Origin: Aquella oligotrophica
GTDB lineage: Bacteria > Pseudomonadota > Gammaproteobacteria > Burkholderiales > UBA11063
Reading direction: 5' to 3'
Length of the DNA: 64,000 bases
NCBI RefSeq assembly: GCF_002892535.1
Contig: NZ_CP024847.1
Coordinates: 2,046,001-2,110,000 of the forward strand
Under the pieces are notes generated by a model that worked only from the letters and a program-made list of their open reading frames with translations, did no database searches and was not told where the DNA came from. Below, piece after piece: positions 51,692 to 61,794 of the stretch. Position 1 is the first letter of the stretch. Each line of letters begins with the position of its first letter. Position numbers and translations under genes: made by a program.

Positions 51692-53455
51692 CTAGCACTT
51701 TTTATCCATGCAATCTTCCAACTTTAGTTTATCTGCTAAAACATTTTTTAGACTTAAATAGAGACTGTCATTTGAAATAAATCCTGTTATCTGATAATCG
51801 TCAAGTAACCTTCCATCTTTATCTACAAAAACTATTGAAGGTGGAGCCAGTACCTTATATTTTTCAAGAAGGCTTTGGCTATTTTGATTATTTTTACTCA
51901 CATCAACACGAACCAGTTTAAACTTATTCATTAATTGATTAACTTTTGCATCACTAAAAGTTTTTAAATCCATCTCTTTACAGGCAATACACCAGCTAGC
52001 ATAAAAATCAAGCATTACTGGCTGGTGATTATACTCAGCTGATTGTAGTACACGGGTTAAATCAGTCTGATTATCAATAACCGTAAATCTTGAATCTTGC
52101 TCAACATGATGAAAATACCCTAAATTAACTGCTATCGCCAAAACCAAAATACTCGCAACACTAGCTAACGAATATTTCAATAGCTCTTTTTTATGAATGC
52201 CATGAGCAATGATATAAATTAGTGCGATACCCCAAACCAAATATAGAATATGGCTATACACTTCTGGAATAATCCGCCCTAGCATGTAAATTGCCATTAA
52301 AAGCATAACCATACCAAGCAATTTTTTAATGAGTAGCATCCATAATCCAGCTTTTGGTAACAACTTTTTGCCAAATACCGCAATTAGCATTAATGGTAAT
52401 CCACTTCCCATACCCATGGCAAAAAGGCTACTACCACCTAGCCAGATATTCCCAGTGCTACTAATATAAACCAAGGCACCAGCTAATGGCGCAGTCACAC
52501 ATGGTGATAAAATTAGCGTCGAAACTGCACCAATTAAGAAGGCACCAAAAAATGAATGACTATTATATTTATTTAAGCGAGTATTAATTTTATTTTGTAA
52601 TCCAGCAGGTAATTGTAACTCAAACGCACCAAATAGAGACAAGGCAAAAGTCATAAACAAGATGGCAATAGCCGAAATAACCCAAGTATTCTGTAAAAAG
52701 ACTGAAAGATTATAACCAAAAACTGCCGCAATGACTCCACCGATAGAGTAAGAAACAGCTCCACCAAGGATATAAAAAAATGCAAGGAAAAAGCTTTTCT
52801 TCGTTGAAATATTATTACCAGCAATAACCCCAGCTAAAACAGGTAATAAAGGAAACACGCATGGAGTAAAAGCAATTAACAAGCCCAAGACAAAGAAACT
52901 AGCAATAACTACAATTGGGCTATTTTGAAAATAGCTGGTAATTTTTTCTGAGCTACTATCTGCGGCAAAAATTCCCGAGCTTTGATTATCGAGTTTTGGA
53001 GCATCTATTTGCTGATTATTCATCTTACCTGAAGCATTAGCTAAATATATATCAAGAGTAGCAGATTGTTCGGGATAACACAAATCAAGACCTTTACACC
53101 CTTGATAATTAACTTTTAATTTTAAAATACCATTTCCAGCATCAGTAACTGGAATCCGAATCGAAGTTTTATGTTCATAGACTTTAAATTTACCAAGATC
53201 CTTATCTTTAAGAATAATTGGATCAGGAAAAACTGGTTCACCCAGTTTGACATTACTAGCTTGCTCTGGAATAATCTTAATCTTGTTTTGATAAATATGA
53301 TATTCATCCGCAATATTAAAATTAAGCCAGATAGCAGCTGAACTCTCAGCTCTAGCTGATACTTGAAATGCTTGCCAAGCTGGCAAAAAATCACTAGCTT
53401 GGCAACAAATTGCTACTATACCAAACAAGAACCCTAAAAACCAACGCATAACCAT
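51692..53455 (-). CDS. dsbD: Thiol:disulfide interchange protein DsbD
   Basis: Carries electrons from cytosolic thioredoxin to periplasmic reductants. The 587-aa protein has a signal peptide, an N-terminal alpha domain with the GCKGLDLCYPE cysteine pair, eight membrane helices with TPCVFPLLPVLAG and LSPCVTAPLAGAL (the two membrane cysteines), and a C-terminal thioredoxin domain with ASWCIACKEMD. All three cysteine pairs are present. MVMR offers two Met starts two codons apart. Confidence 0.96.
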   Translation of the reverse strand: MVMRWFLGFLFGIVAICCQASDFLPAWQAFQVSARAESSAAIWLNFNIADEYHIYQNKIKIIPEQASNVKLGEPVFPDPIILKDKDLGKFKVYEHKTSIRIPVTDAGNGILKLKVNYQGCKGLDLCYPEQSATLDIYLANASGKMNNQQIDAPKLDNQSSGIFAADSSSEKITSYFQNSPIVVIASFFVLGLLIAFTPCVFPLLPVLAGVIAGNNISTKKSFFLAFFYILGGAVSYSIGGVIAAVFGYNLSVFLQNTWVISAIAILFMTFALSLFGAFELQLPAGLQNKINTRLNKYNSHSFFGAFLIGAVSTLILSPCVTAPLAGALVYISSTGNIWLGGSSLFAMGMGSGLPLMLIAVFGKKLLPKAGLWMLLIKKLLGMVMLLMAIYMLGRIIPEVYSHILYLVWGIALIYIIAHGIHKKELLKYSLASVASILVLAIAVNLGYFHHVEQDSRFTVIDNQTDLTRVLQSAEYNHQPVMLDFYASWCIACKEMDLKTFSDAKVNQLMNKFKLVRVDVSKNNQNSQSLLEKYKVLAPPSIVFVDKDGRLLDDYQITGFISNDSLYLSLKNVLADKLKLEDCMDKKC

Positions 53456-53463
53456 CTTACCAT

Positions 53464-54783
53464 CTAACTACGTTTATGAATATTCCAAGTAATCGCAAAG
53501 AAAAATATTGCTAGTACACTTGAAATCAAAAGCATAATGAATCCACTATCCCAGCCATGATTTTGTACCAAATACCCCATCAGAGCTTCAGCACCCATAG
53601 TTCCAAAGAAATAGCCAAATAGGCCAGTAAACCCAGCCGCTGTTCCACCAGCTTTTTTAGGTACCAAATCAAGTGCAGCAACACCGATTAACATTACTGG
53701 TCCATAAATAAGAAAACCTATTACACCCAAGGCTGCTATCGTAATACACTGATTTGTTGATTGCCAATAAACAATCAACCCAAAGAAAATCAATACCATG
53801 GTTATAACACCAAGTGGCGAACGCCGTCCAGAAAAATACTTATCCGATAGCCAACCAACAAGAATAGTACCAGGAATCGCTGCCAATTCAAAGAAGGCAA
53901 AGCCCATACTGCTATAAACATTACTAAAATGTTTAACTTTATTTAGATAAGTAGGTGCCCAATTTAGGACTCCATAACGCACACAATAAACGAATACATT
54001 GGCTAATGCCATATACCAGACATTCTTATTAACTAACACGTAATCAAATAGAATCTGTTTAGTTGTCATCTCCTGTTCGCGATCTTTAAGATCATGTTCA
54101 ACTTCAGCTAATGGGAAATCATTACGGTACACTTCAATCGGAGGTAAACCTACTGATTGTGGGACATCTCTTGCAAAGAATAGAACCCCACAAGCAATTA
54201 CAATTGCAACCATAGCCGGCAGATAAAATAAACCATCCCAGTTACTAAATAAACCAACACCAATAGCAACAATAAATGGTAATAATCCAGCACCAACATT
54301 GTGTGCAGTATTCCAGATGGACATTTTGGTACCACGCTCGGAATCAGAAAACCAGTGCGTCATTATTCTACCACATGGCGGCCAGCCCATTCCTTGCACC
54401 CAGCCATTTAAGAGCATTAAACCAAACAGGGCACCAAAGGTAAGGAATGATGGAGCAAGAACATTAGTAAGTGCGGAGAGAATCAGACCTAAAGCTAAAA
54501 AATAACGAGGATTACTGCGATCAGAAACATTACCCATGATAAATTTACTTAAACCATAAGTAACCGCCAATGCAGAGCCTAAATAACCAACTTGCTCAAT
54601 AGAAAACCCATCTTTAAGTAGGTATGGTTTGGCTAATGCAAGTGTACTTCGAACGAAATAATATGCCATATAACCAATATAGGCAGTCAAAAATAACTGT
54701 AATCGATATTTTTTATAGTTTACATCAATTTTATTATCCGGTAATGGCTGAATAAATTTTGCTGGTTTCAGGAATCCAATCAT
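53464..54783 (-). CDS. OPA-family MFS transporter, GlpT-like
   Basis: A 439-aa twelve-helix protein of the organophosphate:phosphate antiporter family. Characteristic stretches are YYFVRSTLALAKPYL, KFIMGNVSDRSNPRYFLALG, NGWVQGMGWPPCGRIMTHWF and WNTAHNVGAGLLPF, very close to glycerol-3-phosphate transporter GlpT. Glycerol-3-phosphate is the likely substrate; a hexose phosphate or phosphoglycerate cannot be excluded. 8 bp upstream of dsbD on the same strand. Confidence 0.88.
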   Translation of the reverse strand: MIGFLKPAKFIQPLPDNKIDVNYKKYRLQLFLTAYIGYMAYYFVRSTLALAKPYLLKDGFSIEQVGYLGSALAVTYGLSKFIMGNVSDRSNPRYFLALGLILSALTNVLAPSFLTFGALFGLMLLNGWVQGMGWPPCGRIMTHWFSDSERGTKMSIWNTAHNVGAGLLPFIVAIGVGLFSNWDGLFYLPAMVAIVIACGVLFFARDVPQSVGLPPIEVYRNDFPLAEVEHDLKDREQEMTTKQILFDYVLVNKNVWYMALANVFVYCVRYGVLNWAPTYLNKVKHFSNVYSSMGFAFFELAAIPGTILVGWLSDKYFSGRRSPLGVITMVLIFFGLIVYWQSTNQCITIAALGVIGFLIYGPVMLIGVAALDLVPKKAGGTAAGFTGLFGYFFGTMGAEALMGYLVQNHGWDSGFIMLLISSVLAIFFFAITWNIHKRS

Positions 54784-54841
54784 ATAAGTTCTTTCAATAC
54801 AAACTCTAAACTGGATTTTAACAGAATTTTTATAAAATGAA

Positions 54842-55075
54842 CTATTTAACTAAAGGGAAAACAAAAGTTGTTGATTCCATCCGATCAGGATCTGAGGCAG
54901 TCTTGGCTTTAATTACCTTGGGAATCACTGGTTTTAGATAAACTGGCGTTTTATGTTTTTTACGGTTATAGATTAAAACACCAATTAACAAAGCACAAAC
55001 TAGAATAACGAGAAGAGCAATTGCAGTTTGTCTTATACCAATCGGTTCTATTTTTTGCGGGTAATTATTTTTCAT
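54842..55075 (-). CDS. Small single-helix membrane protein
   Basis: A 77-aa protein with one transmembrane helix (TAIALLVILVCALLIGVLIYN) followed by a basic RKKHK and a Pro/Lys-rich tail ending STTFVFPLVK. Unknown. It lies after the ihfB terminator and before the GlpT-like gene. Confidence 0.6.
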   Translation of the reverse strand: MKNNYPQKIEPIGIRQTAIALLVILVCALLIGVLIYNRKKHKTPVYLKPVIPKVIKAKTASDPDRMESTTFVFPLVK

Positions 55076-55082
55076 GGTAGCT

Positions 55083-55111
55083 AAAAAGCCCCGTTTAAAA
55101 CGGGACTTTTT
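55083..55111. terminator. Bidirectional terminator after ihfB
   Basis: AAAAAGCCCCGTTT and AAACGGGACTTTTT form a stem with one mismatch and U-runs on both sides. It closes the cmk-rpsA-ihfB transcript 10 bp after the stop. Confidence 0.88.
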
Positions 55112-55120
55112 AATGTAGAA

Positions 55121-55408
55121 CTAACGACTAAATACATCAACACGTTCACGGAGTTCTTTCCCTGCGCGGAAATAAACCACATGACGCTCACCTGAATCAA
55201 TCGCAACACCATGGCGTGGGTTACGAACTTTACCAGCAGCACGATGTTTTAGTGAAAAGCATCCGAATCCACGAATCTCAATGCGTTTACCCGTTGCTAT
55301 ACTTGAAGCCATTGTAGCAAATAATTCCTTGACAATAGCTTCAACTTCTTTACGACTTAGCTTTGGATAAAGCTCAGAGATCCTCTTAATAATATCTGAG
55401 CGATTCAT
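55121..55408 (-). CDS. ihfB: Integration host factor subunit beta
   Basis: A 95-aa DNA-bending protein of the HU/IHF family. It has RIEIRGFGCFSLKHR at the arm base, RNPRHG with the intercalating proline, and FRAGKELRERVD at the C-terminus. The position directly after rpsA is the classic place for ihfB in beta- and gammaproteobacteria and decides beta over alpha or HU. The stop-to-start gap from rpsA is 2 bp. Confidence 0.93.
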   Translation of the reverse strand: MNRSDIIKRISELYPKLSRKEVEAIVKELFATMASSIATGKRIEIRGFGCFSLKHRAAGKVRNPRHGVAIDSGERHVVYFRAGKELRERVDVFSR

Positions 55409-55410
55409 AA

Positions 55411-57078
55411 TTATCCTTGTGACAATTTATCCTGTAGTAAAGATCCCAAGTTAGTTGTACCAGCAGTTTTATCTGCCTGCTTAACTTTCTTGATTGCCTC
55501 AGCCTCATCTTTTGAATCTTTAGCACGAATTGACACCGTGATAGCACGAGTTTTACGATCAATATTTGTGATCATAACTTCAAGCTCATCACCAACATTA
55601 ACTACTTTAGTTAAATCATCAACACGCTCAGATGAAAATTCACGAGCAGGAAGAGTAGCCTCAATTTCAGCAGCCAATTCAACTGTTGCCTGTTCAGCAC
55701 TAACTTCTTTTACTGTAGCTTTAACTATAGAACCTTTATCATTAAGATTTAGGAAATTAGCATATGGGTCGTTATCAAGCTGCTTGATACCTAGAGCAAT
55801 ACGCTCTTTTTCAATATCAACCGACAAGATAACTGCTTCAATATCCTGACCTTTTTTATAGTTACGAATAGCTGCATCACCAGACAATGTCCATGAAATA
55901 TCAGATACATGAACTAGCCCATCAATACCACCAGCTAAACCAATAAATAGACCGAAGTCAGTTATCGAGCGGATTTGTCCAGCAACACGATCACCCTTCT
56001 GGTTTTTCTCAGCAAATTCAACCCAAGGGTTAGCTTGACATTGTTTCATACCAAGGCTGATACGGCGTTTTTCTGGATCGATTTCAAGAATTTGAATTTG
56101 AACTTCATCACCAAGTTTAACCAATTTAGAAGGATTAACGTTTTTATTAGTCCAATCCATCTCAGATACGTGAACTAAACCTTCAATACCTGGCTCAAGC
56201 TCAACAAATGCGCCATAATCAGTAAGATTTGAAATTTTGCCATGTAAACGAGTTCCAACAGGGAAACGCTCAGCAACACCAAACCAAGGATCATTAGAAA
56301 GTTGTTTTAAACCTAGAGAAACACGATGTTTTTCTTGATCAAATTTCAATACTTTAGCTTCAATTTCTTGACCAACAGTTAATACTTCAGACGGATGTTT
56401 AACACGTTTCCAAGAAAGATCAGTAATATATAACAAGCCATCAATTCCACCAAGATCAACGAATGCACCGTAGTCAGTGATATTTTTAACGATACCCTGA
56501 ACAACATTACCTTCTTGCATTTTCTCAGCAATAGCTTTACTATCTTCACCATTACGCTCAACAAGAACTGCTTTACGTGAAATAACGATATTATTACGAC
56601 GACGATCAACTTTAATGACTTTAAATTCTACTGGCTTAGTTTCGTATGGAGTGAAATCACGTACAGTACGTACATCAATTAGTGAACCTGGCAAGAATAG
56701 ACGTACATTTTTGTACATAACACCAAGACCACCTTTTACGCGACCATATACACCACCAGTTAGAACATCACCACGCTCCAACGCGCCTTCCAATTCTTCC
56801 CAAGCTGCAATACGACGTGCTTTATCACGCGATAAACGAGTTTCGCCATAACCATCTTCAATTGCTTCAATAGCAACTTTTACTACATCTCCAACTTTAA
56901 CCTCAAGATTGCCTAATTCATCTTTAAATTCGCTAAGTGCGATTGATGATTCAGATTTCAAACCAGCTGTTACTGTTACATATTTATTATCAACAGCTAC
57001 AACTGTTGCATCAATAACTTCACCTTCACGCATTTCAAGTTGTGCTAGGTGTTGTTCAAATAGGCTTGCAAAATTTTC
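55411..57078 (-). CDS. rpsA: 30S ribosomal protein S1
   Basis: mRNA-binding ribosomal protein with six S1 domains; conserved blocks are VNAGLKSES-like [66 protein letters not shown] and [11 protein letters not shown]. The preferred start is GTG 57078, because the product then begins [10 protein letters not shown], as neisserial and other S1 proteins do, and has 555 aa. An in-frame ATG at 57093 would add five residues. No strong Shine-Dalgarno, which is normal for rpsA. Confidence 0.96.
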   Translation of the reverse strand, partial: ENFASLFEQHLAQLEMREGEVIDATVVAVDNKYVTVTAGLKSESSIALSEFKDELGNLEVKVGDVVKVAIEAIEDGYGETRLSRDKARRIAAWEELEGALERGDVLTGGVYGRVKGGLGVMYKNVRLFLPGSLIDVRTVRDFTPYETKPVEFKVIKVDRRRNNIVISRKAVLVERNGEDSKAIAEKMQEGNVVQGIVKNITDYGAFVDLGGIDGLLYITDLSWKRVKHPSEVLTVGQEIEAKVLKFDQEKHRVSLGLKQLSNDPWFGVAERFPVGTRLHGKISNLTDYGAFVELEPGIEGLVHVSEMDWTNKNVNPSKLVKLGDEVQIQILEIDPEKRRISLGMKQCQANPWVEFAEKNQKGDRVAGQIRSITDFGLFIGLAGGIDGLVHVSDISWTLSGDAAIRNYKKGQDIEAVILSVDIEKERIALGIKQLDNDPYANFLNLNDKGSIVKATVKEVSAEQATVELAAEIEATLPAREFSSERVDDLTKVVNVGDELEVMITNIDRKTRAITVSIRAKDSKDEAEAIKKVKQADKTAGTTNLGSLLQDKLSQG

Positions 57079-57147
57079 CACTATGTTTAGGACCATAAAA
57101 AATAAAAAGTTAAACTTTGTTATAGACAGTTGCCCATAACTCCACAA

Positions 57148-57801
57148 TCAGGATTTCTGATACCACTTAGAAATAACCGCAATAGTTTCTTCTATAGTTA
57201 AATCAGAATTATCCAGAACTTTAAATGAAGAATCATATGACAATGGCGCAGTGCTTCTGTTTGAATCCTGCTCGTCTCGCGCAATGATATCTTGCAAAAT
57301 AGCCTCAATTGTAACAGATTTATTAAATAATTGCAACTGCTTATAACGGCGTTCAGCACGTTTTTCGGCTGAAGCAGTCAAAAAAACCTTGAGCTTTGCG
57401 GCTGGAAAAACTACGCTCCCCATGTCCCGCCCATCAGTTACCAGCCCTGGCTCTTTGGCAAAATCACGTTGAAACTGCAGAAGCCTAGCACGAACCTCTG
57501 GAATTGAACCATACTTTGATGCCAGCATACCCACAAACTCCTCGCGAAGTGCATCAGTAACATTTTCACCACCAAGAATCACACCTAAATCAGTAAATTC
57601 AAGCAGCATAGTTGAAACCAGATCAACAACTTGACTCTCCCCCACTGAAGTATCACCGTAGTTACGATAAACCCACAATCCAAGCGCACGATAAATCGCT
57701 CCAGACTCTAGGTAGTGAAAACCAAGCTCTTTAGCCAATAATTTAGCTACAGTACCCTTCCCTGATGAAGCAGGACCATCAATTGTAATCACAGGAACCA
57801 T
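57148..57801 (-). CDS. cmk: Cytidylate kinase
   Basis: Phosphorylates CMP and dCMP. The 217-aa protein has the P-loop GPASSGKGT at residues 9-17, then LLAKELGFHYLESGAIYRA, GRDMGSVVFPAAKLKVFLTA (in part) and RDEQDSNRSTAPL, typical of bacterial Cmk. Gene order cmk-rpsA-ihfB is widely conserved. Confidence 0.96.
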   Translation of the reverse strand: MVPVITIDGPASSGKGTVAKLLAKELGFHYLESGAIYRALGLWVYRNYGDTSVGESQVVDLVSTMLLEFTDLGVILGGENVTDALREEFVGMLASKYGSIPEVRARLLQFQRDFAKEPGLVTDGRDMGSVVFPAAKLKVFLTASAEKRAERRYKQLQLFNKSVTIEAILQDIIARDEQDSNRSTAPLSYDSSFKVLDNSDLTIEETIAVISKWYQKS

Positions 57802-57805
57802 AAGA

Positions 57806-58600
57806 TCAATTACCTCCAGTTATATAGGTTTTGGCTTTTTTAAATAAATTGAAGAAATTATTACTAGTTGCTTCAGCAATTGTATCAAGATTTACTTGAC
57901 GCAAATCCGCAATAAACTCCGCTGTATGCAGCACGAGTGCCGGATGATTTAATTTTCCGCGATGAGGTACAGGCGCAAGATATGGTGCATCGGTTTCTAC
58001 AAGAAGACGATCCAAGGGAACGTATTTAGCAGCCTCCTGAATATCCTTGGCACTTTTAAAAGTCACAATACCCGAAAATGAGATATAACAACCAAGATCG
58101 AGAAATTTGCGCGCCCAATCCAAGTTTTCGGTAAAACAATGAATAACGGCACCACAATCATTAATTCCATTTTCCGCAAGCATTTTCCAAGCATCTTCCG
58201 CTGACTCACGGGTATGAATCACAAGAGGCAATCCCGAGCGTTTAGCAACATTAATATGAGTCTGGAACCGCTTATGTTGCCAGCTCATGTCTATATCCTT
58301 ATTCCAGTAATAATCCAGCCCGGTTTCACCTATCGCTACCACTTTTGGGTGTTGAGAATATGCAAAAAGAAATTCTTCTGTAAGTTCAAATTCAGGGAGT
58401 TTCTCATCCGGATGAATTCCAACTGTTGCAAAAACATTATTTTTACCTTCTGCCAAATCTATAACTTCAGCAATATTATCTGGTCGCGTTGCGACACATA
58501 ATGCATAACGGACATCATTATCTACCATATGTTGCATATAAGCATCAAGATTCGTAGCAATCTCTTTGAAGTTTATATGACAATGAGAATCAATTAACAT
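57806..58600 (-). CDS. tatD: TatD-family metal-dependent hydrolase / DNase
   Basis: A 264-aa amidohydrolase-fold protein with metal-binding motifs DSHCHINF, GETGLDYYW, VIHTRES, IHCFTEN and VETDAPYLAP. TatD family members are 3'-5' DNases or D-aminoacyl-tRNA deacylase-like hydrolases. It begins the minus-strand block tatD-cmk-rpsA-ihfB with a 4-bp gap to cmk. The common YcfH type is not distinguishable by eye. Confidence 0.92.
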   Translation of the reverse strand: MLIDSHCHINFKEIATNLDAYMQHMVDNDVRYALCVATRPDNIAEVIDLAEGKNNVFATVGIHPDEKLPEFELTEEFLFAYSQHPKVVAIGETGLDYYWNKDIDMSWQHKRFQTHINVAKRSGLPLVIHTRESAEDAWKMLAENGINDCGAVIHCFTENLDWARKFLDLGCYISFSGIVTFKSAKDIQEAAKYVPLDRLLVETDAPYLAPVPHRGKLNHPALVLHTAEFIADLRQVNLDTIAEATSNNFFNLFKKAKTYITGGN

Positions 58601-58735
58601 AAAATCGCCTTATTTTGTTAAAATAACACCTTTTAGTAAGAAGCAGCAGATTGTACCATAGATACATGTCTGATGAAAATTGCAACTAAAGCATAGATTT
58701 CAAATATAGACAAGACGAAAGGAAGTCATCACGAC

Positions 58736-59359
58736 ATGAATCGGGGTAAAATTTATGTAATAGCCGCACCTTCAGGAGCCGGTAAATCAACGCTAGTAAA
58801 CGCCTTATGTAAACTTGACAGCAATGTCCAACTCTCGATATCCCACACAACCAGAGGTATCCGCCCGGGCGAAGAACATGGTGTAAACTATTTCTTCACT
58901 AGTATTGACGACTTCAAAAACATGATAGATAAAAATGAGTTTCTGGAGTATGCCGAAGTTTATGGCAATATGTATGGAACCAATATTACTACTATAAAAG
59001 ACTTTCTTGCGACAGGAAAAGACATTCTATTAGAAATTGACTGGCAAGGTGCACGACAAATCCGCAAGCTATTTAATGATGCTGTTTTGATATTCATTGC
59101 GCCACCATCACTTGAGATTTTAGAAAAGAGACTGCGAGACCGTAAAACCGACAGTCAAGAAGTCATCGAAAAAAGATTGGCTTTAGCAAGAGAGGATATG
59201 GCTCATGCAGCAGAATTTGACTATATTATAATAAATGATGATTTCGATACTGCACTGCAAGATCTATGTAGTATAATAAGAGCTGGTCGCAATAAGACGG
59301 CGCGTAAGCTTGAAATAATAAAACAAAAATTTGACCTTAATAGTGGAAAGGAACTCTAA
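58736..59359 (+). CDS. gmk: Guanylate kinase
   Basis: Converts GMP to GDP. The 207-aa protein has P-loop APSGAGKST at residues 11-19, [19 protein letters not shown] (the GMP-binding region), [15 protein letters not shown] and [21 protein letters not shown] precedes the ATG. First gene of gmk-rpoZ-spoT, whose coupling of GMP supply and ppGpp synthesis is conserved in beta- and gammaproteobacteria. Confidence 0.97.
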   Translation: MNRGKIYVIAAPSGAGKSTLVNALCKLDSNVQLSISHTTRGIRPGEEHGVNYFFTSIDDFKNMIDKNEFLEYAEVYGNMYGTNITTIKDFLATGKDILLEIDWQGARQIRKLFNDAVLIFIAPPSLEILEKRLRDRKTDSQEVIEKRLALAREDMAHAAEFDYIIINDDFDTALQDLCSIIRAGRNKTARKLEIIKQKFDLNSGKEL

Positions 59360-59360
59360 A

Positions 59361-59567
59361 ATGGCTCGATTCACAGTTGCCGACTGTATGGAAACAATTA
59401 ACAACCGTTTTGACATGACTATTGCTGCTGCACTACGTGCACGCCAGATCGAAAAAGGTAGCGATATTATGGTTGAACATGAAGAAGGTGATAAACCAAC
59501 AGTAATTGCACTTCGAGAAATAGCAGATCATAAAGTAGATCAGCAAATTCTTGGTCGCGTTGAATAG
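59361..59567 (+). CDS. rpoZ: RNA polymerase omega subunit
   Basis: A 68-aa subunit that helps beta' assemble and forms part of the ppGpp site. [19 protein letters not shown] and [13 protein letters not shown] are diagnostic. ATG 59361 follows GGAAAGGAAC and comes 1 bp after the gmk stop; the in-frame upstream extension lies inside gmk and is not used. Confidence 0.97.
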   Translation: MARFTVADCMETINNRFDMTIAAALRARQIEKGSDIMVEHEEGDKPTVIALREIADHKVDQQILGRVE

Positions 59568-59592
59568 TTGTTAATTAAGTAGCGAGGTACTA

Positions 59593-61716
59593 ATGGAAAT
59601 CAATCACGGCGAATATCAAAAACTTGTAGATGACCTAAGAAGAACCTTGCTTTCAACAGCCCGAAAGCACTTACATGGCAAAAAAATTGAAACCATTGAT
59701 CTCGCTTTTCAGGTAGCCAATCACGCACACTACGGACAATTTCGTAAAAGTGGCGAACCATACATTACACATCCGATAGAAGTAGCAACCTTAATCGCAG
59801 ACTGGGAACTTGATGAACAAACAATTGCTGGTGCATTGATGCATGATGTAATTGAAGATACCCCAGTTAGCAAGGAAGAGCTCACCAGAATTTTTGGCAC
59901 TAGTATAGCGGAGCTTGTAGATAGCGTAACTAAGCTCGATAAATTACATTTTGAGTCAGAAGAAATAGCCCATGCCGAATATTTTCGGAAAGTCGTCTTG
60001 GCTATGGCAAAAGATATCCGGGTAATTTTGATCAAGCTGGCAGACCGGATGCACAATATGCTGACCCTAGGATCTATGAAGCCGGAGAAACGACGAAAAA
60101 TTTCTATGGAAACAATGGAAATTTACGTACCAATTGCAAACCGTATAGGCTTACACAAAGTACACCTAGAACTTGCGGAAGAAAGCTTCAAACACCTTTA
60201 CCCCATGCGATATAAAGTACTAAATTCAGCGGTTGAAGTAGCGCAAAAAAACCGCTTACCACTCACCCAAGAAATTCTAACCAATATTAGCAATGCCTTA
60301 AAATCAAATGGCATAAAGGCCGAATTCAAATTCCGCCAGAGAACGATTTTCAATTTATACAACCGCATGCTCAAACGGCAGCAATCATTTGACCGGATTT
60401 ACGATATTTTTGAAGTCAAAATAATAGTTGAAACTATTGGAGATTGTTATTTAACACTGGGTGTAATCCACAACCTCTACCAACCAATACCGGGTAAATT
60501 TAAAGACTATATTGCCATTCCCAAAAGTAATGGCTACCAATCTTTACATTCAACAATGATGAGTCCAACCGGAGCTCCATTACAAATCCATATTCGTACA
60601 ACAGAAATGGAAGATATTGCCGAACATGGAATTATTAGCCACCTACTTAAACAGCAGCGCGGCATTGACTACGGCGGAAGTGCTAAACAGCACACTGCTA
60701 GTTGGATAAATAATATTTTGGAAATACAAAGTAGCACATTCTCTGCTAGCGACTTTTTGGAAAATATCAAAAAAGACCTCTCTCCAAAAAATATTTATGT
60801 CTTTACACCAAAAGGTAAAATTATTCACTTACCAAGAGGAGCTACTCCTGTTGATTTTGCCTATGCAATTCATACCGATATTGGCGATCATTTTAATCGC
60901 GCAAGAGTTAATCAGCGCTCCGTTGAACATGATCATAGACTCCAAAATGGTGATGTTGTCGAAGTTGCAACATCACAGTTTAGCGAACCGGATGAAAATT
61001 GGCTAAACTCAGTAATTACTGGACGAGCAATTAGCAAAATCAAGCAATATTTAAAAGAACAAAAATATGATGAAGACGTAAGTAATGGAGTTCACCTCTT
61101 AAATACTGGTCTACATATTGCTGGTAGTGAGATTATTGTAAACGATGAAATCTTGCAAAAACTTATTGACACAAAATATAGTAGCCGACTTAACCTTACT
61201 GATTTTGAGCAAAAAATTGGGGTAAACGAAATTCCCGCACTTCAGGTTGTCAGCGAACTACTCGAACTAACCCCGGGTCATGCACTTAAATTAAAGTTAA
61301 GTAACTGTAATTCAGCAATCATCCAGGACGATGTTTGTTGCCCGCTACCAGATGAAAAAATCTATGCAAAACTCACTCGTAAAGGTGAACTTGAGCTACA
61401 TAGCTACGACTGTCGCAAAAATAAAACAATTGGCTTAGACAAGCTAATTCCAGCAATCCTCATCAATGATACCGAGGCACAATTCCTATCAAAATTGACA
61501 ATTACAATTGATAATTTACCGGGAGTATTCAATAAGTTATCTGCAATAATTGCAGAACGGCAAATCAACATGGAAGAGATTTTTCAAGAACGGAGTGACA
61601 ACCATAGTATAGTAGTTGTCAAGCTAACAATTAGCGTTTCATCCTCAAAAGAAGTTGATGATTTACTCTCAAGCATTGCGGAAAATGATTTTGTCATAAA
61701 AGCAACCCGCAGTTAG
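59593..61716 (+). CDS. spoT: Bifunctional (p)ppGpp synthetase/hydrolase SpoT
   Basis: The 707-aa RelA/SpoT protein has an intact HD hydrolase domain (HAHYGQFRKSGEPYITHP; His84-Asp85 in MHDVIEDT), a synthetase domain (YDIFEVKIIVETIGDCYLTLG, PGKFKDYIAIPKSNGYQSLHS), a TGS domain (YVFTPKGKIIHLPRGATPVDF) and a C-terminal ACT domain. In the synthetase the usual GRxKxxxS...K block reads FRQRTIFNLYNRM (residues 247-259), replacing Gly, two Lys and Ser. Hydrolase activity is likely; synthetase activity is uncertain. Third gene after gmk and rpoZ. Confidence 0.95.
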   Translation: MEINHGEYQKLVDDLRRTLLSTARKHLHGKKIETIDLAFQVANHAHYGQFRKSGEPYITHPIEVATLIADWELDEQTIAGALMHDVIEDTPVSKEELTRIFGTSIAELVDSVTKLDKLHFESEEIAHAEYFRKVVLAMAKDIRVILIKLADRMHNMLTLGSMKPEKRRKISMETMEIYVPIANRIGLHKVHLELAEESFKHLYPMRYKVLNSAVEVAQKNRLPLTQEILTNISNALKSNGIKAEFKFRQRTIFNLYNRMLKRQQSFDRIYDIFEVKIIVETIGDCYLTLGVIHNLYQPIPGKFKDYIAIPKSNGYQSLHSTMMSPTGAPLQIHIRTTEMEDIAEHGIISHLLKQQRGIDYGGSAKQHTASWINNILEIQSSTFSASDFLENIKKDLSPKNIYVFTPKGKIIHLPRGATPVDFAYAIHTDIGDHFNRARVNQRSVEHDHRLQNGDVVEVATSQFSEPDENWLNSVITGRAISKIKQYLKEQKYDEDVSNGVHLLNTGLHIAGSEIIVNDEILQKLIDTKYSSRLNLTDFEQKIGVNEIPALQVVSELLELTPGHALKLKLSNCNSAIIQDDVCCPLPDEKIYAKLTRKGELELHSYDCRKNKTIGLDKLIPAILINDTEAQFLSKLTITIDNLPGVFNKLSAIIAERQINMEEIFQERSDNHSIVVVKLTISVSSSKEVDDLLSSIAENDFVIKATRS

Positions 61717-61794
61717 GTTACAATATTGTATAGCCAAATTGGTTCAAATACGTTTTATCTTTTAGCATAAGCACCATAGATTAAGGAAAGAGCA

